In this document: piece by piece, positions 1 to 5,701 of the stretch
Position numbering within the stretch: the first letter of the stretch is position 1
Layout of the letters: each line of letters opens with the position of its first letter
Assembly (NCBI GenBank): GCA_023430465.1
Contig: JAEZAM010000036.1
Span: 1 to 64,000 of the forward strand
Length of the DNA stretch: 64,000 bases
Direction of reading: 5' to 3'
Origin: Bacteroidota bacterium
GTDB taxonomy: Bacteria > Bacteroidota > Bacteroidia > Chitinophagales > Chitinophagaceae
Made by a program: the position numbers and the translations under genes
The notes under the pieces: generated by a model
What the model saw: only the letters and a program-made list of their open reading frames with translations
Database searches by the model: none
Told to the model about the DNA's origin: nothing

Positions 1-163
1 CCCAATGCGAGGGGAAATGATAGAGGATCCAGAGGTCTATAAATGAAAAACCCACCGCCATGATAGCTACGGTGGGCGGAGGCGGAGACGGCGAGATTCG
101 AACTCGCGATACAGTTTCCCGTATACACACTTTCTCCCGACACGTCGGGACTCCTTCAACCAC
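1..163 (-). repeat. tRNA-Ser-derived repeat unit, cut by window edge
   Basis: Read on the minus strand from 163, this carries the D-arm-like segment GTGGTTGAAGGAG, then a 16-bp palindrome (TCCCGACGTGTCGGGA) where the 5' half of the anticodon arm should be. The long variable arm, T arm and 3' acceptor half (CGTCTCCG) of tRNA-Ser follow. Next come a terminator-like hairpin (about 53-78) and a tail containing GGATCCTCTATCATTT. The same unit occurs three times on the plus strand at 2035-2471. No 5' acceptor strand is present, so it cannot fold as a complete tRNA. More copies may lie beyond position 1. Confidence 0.75.
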
Positions 164-202
164 CCACGGCACGACTTCAAATAAGTCCGGATAACTTAAC
201 AA

Positions 203-297
203 TGTTGTAGAAAACAGAAGCCCACCGCTATGAAAGCTACGGTGGGCAAAAGCGGAGACGGCGAGATTCGAACTCGCGATACAGTTTCCCGTATACA
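203..297. repeat. Left arm of 95-bp inverted repeat
   Basis: This segment covers the terminator and 3' half of the tRNA-Ser gene. It matches the reverse complement of 2377-2471 with one visible mismatch (A versus G near 250). The two arms enclose the tRNA anticodon half, tatD, the deacetylase gene and the tRNA-like array. Such arms could recombine and invert the segment, or may simply reflect an inverted duplication. Confidence 0.8.
207..246 (-). terminator. Intrinsic terminator of tRNA-Ser
   Basis: On the minus strand, directly after the tRNA 3' end, CCCACCG...CGGTGGG forms a stable hairpin (221-246). It is followed by the T-rich tail CTTCTGTTTTCT. The same hairpin and tail follow the tRNA-like unit at 2342-2421. 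Confidence 0.75.
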
Positions 298-339
298 CAC
301 TTTCCAGGCGTGCTCCTTCAACCACTCGGACACGTCTCC
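253..339 (-). tRNA. tRNA-Ser (anticodon GGA)
   Basis: The minus strand gives a complete class II tRNA of 87 nt. The acceptor strands are GGAGACG (339-333) and CGTCTCC (260-254). The D arm contains GAGTGGTTGAAGGA. The anticodon stem CACGC pairs with GTGTG around the loop CTGGAAA, placing anticodon GGA at 303-305. There is a long variable arm, as expected for serine tRNA, and the T arm is GCGAG-TTCGAAT-CTCGC. The discriminator base is G and no CCA is encoded. This is the intact parent of the truncated copies at 1-163 and 2035-2421. Confidence 0.95.
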
Positions 340-380
340 AGTTAAAGAATTAAGGGCTGTAAAAATACGGGTTAGTAGCC

Positions 381-1148
381 TTATAAACGGAATAAATTTT
401 TCGCATTTTGCGTCGTTACCTCTGCCACTTTATCCACCGACATCTCCTGAATATCAGCCACCTTCTGCGCCACATGCACCATCAACGATGGTTTATTCTG
501 CTTGCCCCGGTATGGTACTGGCGCCAGGTAGGGCGCATCCGTCTCCAACACAATCCGGCTCAGATCCAACTCCCGCAACACAGCATCCAGTCCGCTGTTT
601 TTAAACGTCACCACGCCACCAATTCCCAGATAAAAACCCAACTCCATCACCCGCTTCGCCTGCTCTACCGTGCCTGAAAAACAATGAAATACACCGGTCA
701 ACCGCCCATCCTGCATCTCCCGGATCACCTCAATGCACTCATCCGTCGAATTCCTTGAATGGATCACAATGGGCAACTGGTAATCCCGCGCCAGTTCCGC
801 CTGGCGACGAAATGCCGCATACTGCTGCTCTTTGAAGGTGAGATCCCAGTAGAAATCCAGCCCTGTTTCCCCTATGGCTACAAACTTATTCTGCGCCAGG
901 TATTCCTCGATCAGCCGCATCTCTGTTTCCCAGCCAGCCTTGACCGAGCAAGGGTGCAAACCCATCATCGGCAAACATTCCCCCGGAAACCTCTCCTCCA
1001 GTGCCAGCATCGCGTCATGGGTAGTGCTGTCGATCGCTGGCATCAGGATCGGCGAAATCCCCGCCTGTAGGGCTTCCTGGACAATTTGCTCTTTATTGTT
1101 CCCAAAGTCTTCGCTGTAAATATGCGCATGTGTATCGATCAGCTTCAC
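381..1148 (-). CDS. TatD family metal-dependent hydrolase
   Basis: TatD-type DNases are TIM-barrel metallohydrolases with 3'-5' exonuclease activity; several bacterial members act in DNA repair or still have no assigned substrate. The metal-binding pattern is complete: HAH in the N-terminal LIDTHAHIYSEDFG, Glu in GETGLDFYWD, His in VIHSR, His in VFHCFSG and Asp in ETDAPYLAP. At 255 aa it has the usual family length. I chose the GTG start at 1148 because it gives the typical N-terminus MKLIDTHAHIY. An in-frame ATG at 1196 would add 16 residues with no family resemblance. It reads toward the tRNA-Ser gene and lies downstream of the deacetylase gene on the same strand, about 150 bp away. Confidence 0.9.
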   Translation of the reverse strand: MKLIDTHAHIYSEDFGNNKEQIVQEALQAGISPILMPAIDSTTHDAMLALEERFPGECLPMMGLHPCSVKAGWETEMRLIEEYLAQNKFVAIGETGLDFYWDLTFKEQQYAAFRRQAELARDYQLPIVIHSRNSTDECIEVIREMQDGRLTGVFHCFSGTVEQAKRVMELGFYLGIGGVVTFKNSGLDAVLRELDLSRIVLETDAPYLAPVPYRGKQNKPSLMVHVAQKVADIQEMSVDKVAEVTTQNAKNLFRL

Positions 1149-1296
1149 CGTGCTATTTTTTGTAATGCCCGCCCATCCCGGCATTGGCGTACGCAAACAG
1201 TTTGGAAATAGTTTGCATAAATGAAAAAATAATTTACCTTTAAACCAGTTTTCATAGGGTACGGATTAAAAACGGGCCAGGGTTTCTACCCAGGCC

Positions 1297-2004
1297 CTAA
1301 CTTTTTCTACCAGTCTCGATTCGTTTATCTTCTTCTTCTCCTTCATTAATTTCTTTCGCTATCATCGGCACTGCATGTTCATTCAATCCACAAAATTGAT
1401 ACCCGCGCTGATCAAAATATTGCAACACACGCGGCAGTGTATACTTTAATTTTTCAAAAGCTTTCTCACTGTCATGAAACACCACTATTGATCCTTTGCC
1501 CGCATTCAAAATCACATTTTGCAGGCATCGCTCATTATCTATGTCTACATCAAAATCGCCGCTAATCACATCCCACATTACAATGCGGCTGTCTGCACCC
1601 AACAACGTTTTCACCTGTCTTGCCTGAAAACTGCTTATGCGCCCGTATGGTGGTCGAAACAACCGTGAGTCAATGTGCTTTTGTGCCTCCGCAACATCGT
1701 TCACATAAGCAGCATCTGCTGTCTTCCATCCGTTCAAATGGTGTTGCGTGTGATTGCCGACAGTATGCCCTTCGTCAAGGATACGTTGATAAATTGCTGG
1801 ATGAGCAAGTACGTTTTTGCCGATACAAAAAAAACTGCCTGTGGCTCCATATTGCTTGAGCAGGTCAAGCACAAAAGGTGTGGCTAGCGGATGTGGACCG
1901 TCATCAAAACTGAGATAGATCTTATTATCCTCCACCGGTATACTCCAGGTATAACCGCCATAGATCTTTTTCAGCCACCAGGGGGTTTTGACAAAATATT
2001 TCAC
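1297..2004 (-). CDS. Polysaccharide deacetylase (NodB homology domain)
   Basis: Carbohydrate esterase family 4 enzyme, expected to remove N-acetyl groups from peptidoglycan or a chitin-like polymer using a divalent metal. Visible motifs are LSFDDGPHP with the Asp pair at residues 34-35, the H-x3-H metal site at H85 and H89 (GNHTQHH), FRPPYG, WDVISGDFD and the closing FHDS. The homologous part begins near YFVKTPWWLKKIYGGYTW. The only start next to it is the GTG at 2004, chosen here, giving 235 aa. The frame stays open upstream to 2163 but that part translates the tRNA-like repeat and is not protein-like. The repeat array begins only 30 bp upstream, so the native promoter may have been displaced. 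Confidence 0.85.
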   Translation of the reverse strand: MKYFVKTPWWLKKIYGGYTWSIPVEDNKIYLSFDDGPHPLATPFVLDLLKQYGATGSFFCIGKNVLAHPAIYQRILDEGHTVGNHTQHHLNGWKTADAAYVNDVAEAQKHIDSRLFRPPYGRISSFQARQVKTLLGADSRIVMWDVISGDFDVDIDNERCLQNVILNAGKGSIVVFHDSEKAFEKLKYTLPRVLQYFDQRGYQFCGLNEHAVPMIAKEINEGEEEDKRIETGRKS

Positions 2005-2034
2005 GGATGCAAGATACAAAGAGACCAAATGTGA

Positions 2035-2179
2035 GTGGTTGAAGAAGTCCCGACATGTCGGGAGAAAGTTGTATATGGGAAACTGTATCGCGAGTTCGAA
2101 TCTCGCCGTCTCCGCTCTACCGCAGGCGGGTTTTTCATTTATTGACTGTGGATCCTCTATCATTTACCCTTCCCATAGG
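2035..2179 (+). repeat. tRNA-Ser-derived repeat unit 1 (right array)
   Basis: This unit starts with GTGGTTGAAGAAG, then has a 16-bp palindrome (TCCCGACATGTCGGGA) and the variable arm, T arm and 3' acceptor half of tRNA-Ser (to 2114). A short GC-rich hairpin ACCGCAGGCGGGTTTTT follows, then the tail GGATCCTCTATCATTTA. The 5' acceptor strand is absent. It begins 145 bp before the next copy, so the copies are tandem. Confidence 0.8.
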
Positions 2180-2341
2180 GTGGTTGAAGGAGTCCCGACG
2201 TGTCGGGAGAAAGTTGTATACGGGAAACTGTATCGCGAGTTCGAATCTCGCCGTCTCCGCCTTCGCCCGCCATAGCTTTAGCGACGGCGGGTTTTTCATT
2301 TATTGACCTGTGGTTCCTCTATCATTTATCCCTCGCAATGA
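2180..2341 (+). repeat. tRNA-Ser-derived repeat unit 2 (right array)
   Basis: Second tandem copy: D-arm-like GTGGTTGAAGGAG, palindrome TCCCGACGTGTCGGGA, the tRNA-Ser 3' half to 2259, hairpin CCCGCC...GGCGGG with a T run (about 2266-2297), then the tail TTCCTCTATCATTTATCC. The hairpin bases differ from those in the other copies while pairing is kept, which suggests selection on, or independent acquisition of, the stem. Confidence 0.8.
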
Positions 2342-2376
2342 GTGGTTGAACAAGTCCCGACGTGTCGGGAGAAAGT

Positions 2377-2471
2377 TGTATACGGGAAACTGTATCGCGA
2401 GTTCGAATCTCGCCGTCTCCGCTTCTGCCCACCGTAGCTTTCATAGCGGTGGGCTTCTGTTTTCTACAACA
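2377..2471. repeat. Right arm of 95-bp inverted repeat
   Basis: Inverted partner of 203-297 with a single mismatch. It includes the tRNA-Ser variable arm, T arm, 3' acceptor half and terminator. Confidence 0.8.
2428..2465 (+). terminator. Terminator hairpin after tRNA-like unit 3
   Basis: The stem CCCACCG...CGGTGGG (2428-2453) is followed by CTTCTGTTTTCT. It is the inverted duplicate of the genuine tRNA-Ser terminator. The rest of 2472-2759 is A+T-rich with no gene seen; it should hold the promoter of the toxin-antitoxin pair. Confidence 0.6.
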
Positions 2472-2759
2472 CTCTATCCAAACAGAAAAAACGCAGATTG
2501 CTCCGTCATTTATTCCCCTTTTTTCTTCGAGGCGTGTCGGACATTTATCGGACTGGAAGCGTGACATGAATTAAATATCCGGGCTTAATAAAGCAAGACG
2601 TGGCAGGCTAAAAAATGCCAGCAACCATATCCGTCAAGAAATAATACTTGGAATTAGCCAATCGCTTAATGGCCTTTGTTAACTAATAGCTTAACTTTGA
2701 CTCGAAAATGTGAAATTTTTGCACAATCGTTGGATGGGAAACGGGCTGTCTGTATCGAC

Positions 2760-3107
2760 ATGCAAAACAAGAAGGAAATCCTGGCATTTGTTATGCAGTC
2801 GCCGCGCTATCGGAAAAAATGGTTGCATATCGTTCAGTTGATTCTGGAAGGCCACAAGAATACGGAGCTATACGATAAAGAGGACATTAACGATAAATGC
2901 AAAGATGTAACAGCCATGAAGTTCTTTAAAGGCCAGGAAAATGACCGCATCTACTGTAAGGAGCAAAAAACATCAGAGGGTGTTTTGATCGTAGTGACAG
3001 CAGAAATTTACTCGAAGAAGAAATCTGACAAGGTAAGCAAAAAAGAAATCCCAATCATCGAAAAAGTGGCTCGTTATGAATACAAAATTGAACAACATGA
3101 AGGTTAA
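2760..3107 (+). CDS. RelE/HigB-like toxin, putative
   Basis: A small basic protein of about 115 aa placed directly before an XRE-type regulator, the toxin-first order of HigBA-like type II modules. The C-terminal half (AMKFF.GQ, RIYCKEQ, LIVVTAEIYSKKKSDKVSKKEI) resembles the Gp49/HigB pattern of beta strands followed by F/Y-x-K-K and a closing helix. These toxins are usually ribosome-associated mRNA endonucleases; that activity is inferred. I chose the ATG at 2760 (MQNKKEILAF); an upstream in-frame TTG at 2676 would add 28 residues. It overlaps the antitoxin gene by 32 nt. The region is more A+T-rich than its surroundings, which fits horizontal acquisition. Confidence 0.6.
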   Translation: MQNKKEILAFVMQSPRYRKKWLHIVQLILEGHKNTELYDKEDINDKCKDVTAMKFFKGQENDRIYCKEQKTSEGVLIVVTAEIYSKKKSDKVSKKEIPIIEKVARYEYKIEQHEG

Positions 3108-3576
3108 TCCGGAGTATGAAGCGTTGTTTTCATTTGGATCAAAAAAAGAAAAGATCGAACATGATGCCCAAATGATTTCTTATCGCATCTTGAGTGAAGT
3201 AGAAAAGGTATGCGAGGAAAACAAGATCAATAAAAAAACCCTGGCGGAAATGGTAGGTACCTCACGGAGTTATATTACACAATTGTTTCGCGGAACAAAG
3301 CAGGTTAATACTGATATAATGGCAAGATTTGAGGAGGCTTTAAATATCAGCTTTCAGATTAAAGTCAAGTTGAATAAAGAGTCGCAGAAGGCGTATCCGG
3401 CGAAGCAGATGCCGGTAGGATTTTTTGACAGGGGACCAGTCGGCTTGAATAATTTGATTGAAAAAAAGAAACAGGTTGAAATTGGAAGTAAGAGAATAAC
3501 GAAGGTTGTAAGTCGGAAAGCAAGCGTAAAGCGAGTAAATCAAAAAAATAACACCAATGCAATAAGGCATGTGTAA
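3076..3576 (+). CDS. XRE family antitoxin / helix-turn-helix regulator
   Basis: This 166-aa protein has a clear XRE-type HTH in its middle (about 55-95): INKKTLAEMVGTSRSYITQL, then FRGTKQVNTDIMARFEEALN. It should bind the operon promoter and neutralise the upstream toxin. The C-terminal tail is lysine-rich (KKKQVEIGSKRITKVVSRK) and of no recognised fold. The 32-nt overlap with the toxin gene indicates translational coupling; ATG 3097 (MKVNPEYEAL) is an alternative start with an 11-nt overlap. It could also be a phage-type repressor pair rather than a true TA system. Confidence 0.75.
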   Translation: MNTKLNNMKVNPEYEALFSFGSKKEKIEHDAQMISYRILSEVEKVCEENKINKKTLAEMVGTSRSYITQLFRGTKQVNTDIMARFEEALNISFQIKVKLNKESQKAYPAKQMPVGFFDRGPVGLNNLIEKKKQVEIGSKRITKVVSRKASVKRVNQKNNTNAIRHV

Positions 3577-3636
3577 TGGAGTCTAAACAATGTTCAATAG
3601 TGACTGAAAGCGATTTTTTCATGAAGAAAATCAAAC

Positions 3637-4524
3637 TCAATTAAACCGCTGCCTGAACGCCTGCGGGGATAAACTGGTTTTTTTCTTAAACAGTGTGCTG
3701 AACGACTGGGCATGTTCAAACCCCAGCGCATAGGCGATCTCGCTTACTGTAAGATCGGTCGTCGTAAGTTTTTCCTTCGCCAGCGAAATCAATTTCTCAT
3801 GAATGTGCTGCTGCGTATTCTGACCCGTATGCACGCGAAGCAGATCGCTCAGATAATTTGGCGACAGGTTCATCTTTGCAGCGAGATACTGTACAGTCAG
3901 TAATCCCTCCGCACCGCTCCGGTAATATTCGTCCAAAAGTTGTTCGAACCTCGTCAACAGATCTGAATTGTTATTCTTCCGCGTGAGGAACTGACGCTCA
4001 TAAAAACGATCCGAATATTTCAGCAACGTTTCGATCTGTGTCAGAATGATCTCCTGGGTGTGCTTATCGATATGCCCACATTCCTTGTCGATGTTATGAA
4101 GGATCGCGATCAGGTCATTTTCTTCTTCCGCTGAAAGATGCAGCGCCTCATTTACCGCGTAATCAAAGAAGCCATACTGGTGAATGCTGGTCGCGAGGTG
4201 ATGATGCAGCAGGAAGTCGGGGTGAAATATCAGCAGATAGCCCGCCCCGCATTCCGTATTCTGCAAATCGAGTTGTTGCACCTGGTTTGGCGCGGTGAAA
4301 CTCAGCACGCCTTTATCGTAATCATAATGCTGCTGGCCATACCTGATCTTCCCTTTGGCATCACGTTTAAGTGCCACGCAATAGAATCTATTTACAAATC
4401 CCTTCCACACCTCATCTTCCAAAAAAATGCTTTCAGCCAGGTTAACCACGCTTACCAGCGGATGCCGCGGTTCGGGGAGCGACAGCAGGCGGTGAAATTC
4501 CGATATCGTGTTGATCGTGTTCAT
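3637..4524 (-). CDS. AraC family transcriptional regulator
   Basis: 295 aa with an N-terminal cupin-like sensor region and a C-terminal AraC DNA-binding domain made of two HTH motifs (NLSPNYLSDLLRVHTGQ, then LTVSEIAYALGFEHAQSFST and FKKKTSLSPQAFRQRFN). It starts 7 nt after the stop of the aldo/keto reductase gene, so the two are probably co-transcribed and the regulator likely controls its own operon. ATG 4524 (MNTINTISEF) is preferred because longer frames overlap the upstream gene. It is a paralogue of the regulator at 17258-18175, sharing EFH, HPLVS, LKR and GKIRYGQQ. The inducing ligand is unknown. Confidence 0.9.
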   Translation of the reverse strand: MNTINTISEFHRLLSLPEPRHPLVSVVNLAESIFLEDEVWKGFVNRFYCVALKRDAKGKIRYGQQHYDYDKGVLSFTAPNQVQQLDLQNTECGAGYLLIFHPDFLLHHHLATSIHQYGFFDYAVNEALHLSAEEENDLIAILHNIDKECGHIDKHTQEIILTQIETLLKYSDRFYERQFLTRKNNNSDLLTRFEQLLDEYYRSGAEGLLTVQYLAAKMNLSPNYLSDLLRVHTGQNTQQHIHEKLISLAKEKLTTTDLTVSEIAYALGFEHAQSFSTLFKKKTSLSPQAFRQRFN

Positions 4525-4531
4525 AACAGTA

Positions 4532-5536
4532 TTAATCAATGAGGCCCATGCTGAACTCATCGTAAGGCGCACCCGTATCAGTTCCCAGGGGTACGATGCT
4601 TTCCAGTTGCGCAACTTCCGCTTCCGTCAATACAATATTGGTGGCGGCTATATTCTGTTCCACGTACTTTCTGCGTTTTGTTCCTGGTATCGGCAAAATA
4701 CCTTTACTCAGGATCCAGGCCAAAGCCAATTGCGAGGACGGGACATTTTTGGACGCAGCCATTGCTTCGATCGCTTTCACCAGCTCGATATTCTTTTTGA
4801 ACATCTCGCCCTGGAAACGCGGGATGGCCCGGCGGAAATCATTCTCCGGGAGGTCGTCGATACTTTTGATCTGCCCCGACAAAAATCCGCGGCCCAGCGG
4901 AGAGTAGGCTACAAATCCTATACCCAGTTCTTTCAGCGTGTTTAACACGCCGCGTTCTTCTACGGTTCGCTCAAACAAAGAATATTCGCTTTGTACAGCG
5001 GTGATCGGATGTACCGCATGTGCCCGTTTCACTGTTTCGGATGACACTTCCGACAGACCGATGTAACCAACCTTCCCTTCTTTTACCAATGCCGCCATGG
5101 CATCGACCGTTTCCTCGATCGGTGTATTCTTATCTAGGCGATGCAGGTAATACAGATCGATGTAGTCAGTATCCAGGTTCTTAAGCGAACGCTCCAGTGA
5201 TTTCTTTACATAATCTTTCTTGCCGTTGATGGCCCACGTTACCTTGTTGTTGTCATCGATCTCCCAGCCAAATTTGGTGGCCAGGATATAGCGGTCACGA
5301 TTGCCGCGGATCGCTTTGGCGATGAGTTGTTCATTTTTAAACGGACCGTAGAGATCAGCAGTATCGAGGAAATTACCGCCGAGTTCGAGAGAACGGTGGA
5401 TTGTCGCGATGGCCTCCTGTTCATCTGCAGGCCCATACATATTGCCTTCTTCGAAGCCGGTCATGCCCATACAGCCAAGACCGATGATGGGTACAACCAG
5501 ACCCTGGCTGCCCAATGCTTTTTGTTTTATTTTCAT
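4532..5536 (-). CDS. Aldo/keto reductase
   Basis: NAD(P)H-dependent aldo/keto reductase, 334 aa, of the YajO/AKR13-like branch. The catalytic tetrad is visible: D58 and Y63 (LDTADLYG), K88 (LATKFG) and H132 (YYLHR). The cofactor phosphate-binding end is recognisable as IPGTKRRKYVEQN. Such enzymes reduce aldehydes and ketones; the physiological substrate cannot be read from sequence. ATG 5536 gives the family-like N-terminus MKIKQKALGSQGL. The downstream AraC gene is 7 nt away. Confidence 0.92.
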   Translation of the reverse strand: MKIKQKALGSQGLVVPIIGLGCMGMTGFEEGNMYGPADEQEAIATIHRSLELGGNFLDTADLYGPFKNEQLIAKAIRGNRDRYILATKFGWEIDDNNKVTWAINGKKDYVKKSLERSLKNLDTDYIDLYYLHRLDKNTPIEETVDAMAALVKEGKVGYIGLSEVSSETVKRAHAVHPITAVQSEYSLFERTVEERGVLNTLKELGIGFVAYSPLGRGFLSGQIKSIDDLPENDFRRAIPRFQGEMFKKNIELVKAIEAMAASKNVPSSQLALAWILSKGILPIPGTKRRKYVEQNIAATNIVLTEAEVAQLESIVPLGTDTGAPYDEFSMGLID

Positions 5537-5625
5537 GAGCCAAAGCTCCGTAAAGATGAAGATGAGCATGTATGCAAATCCCGGATGTCCGTAAGCAAAT
5601 CAACGAGGTGTCTGCACTCCCGCCG

Positions 5626-5664
5626 GCACGCAAAGCCGCAAAGTGAGCCAAGAGCGCAAAAGGG
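5626..5664. repeat. GCAAAG-type dispersed intergenic repeat
   Basis: Contains GCACGCAAAGCCGCAAAGTG and AGAGCGCAAA. Related GCAAAG-rich segments lie at 17121-17170, 50101-50165 and 52799-52850, always between genes. It lies upstream of the aldo/keto reductase and downstream of the PD40 gene. Confidence 0.55.
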
Positions 5665-5701
5665 AGCGTCTGTGCAGGCAGGTTCGCACTCCGGACTCTT
5701 C

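Larger units (their letters stand above)
2342..2471 (+). repeat. tRNA-Ser-derived repeat unit 3 (right array)
   Basis: Third tandem copy, with the palindrome at about 2354-2370 and the tRNA-Ser 3' half ending at 2421. From 2377 onward it equals the reverse complement of the genuine tRNA-Ser 3' half and terminator. It therefore looks like a junction between the repeat unit and a duplicated tRNA 3' flank. Confidence 0.8.

Noticed and set aside
2035..2421. Three additional functional tRNA-Ser genes
   Set aside because: Each copy lacks the 5' acceptor strand and has a palindrome where the anticodon arm begins, so no cloverleaf can form.
2035..2471. CRISPR-like array
   Set aside because: Units are about 150 bp and tRNA-derived with near-identical content throughout; there are no short repeats with unique spacers and no cas genes.
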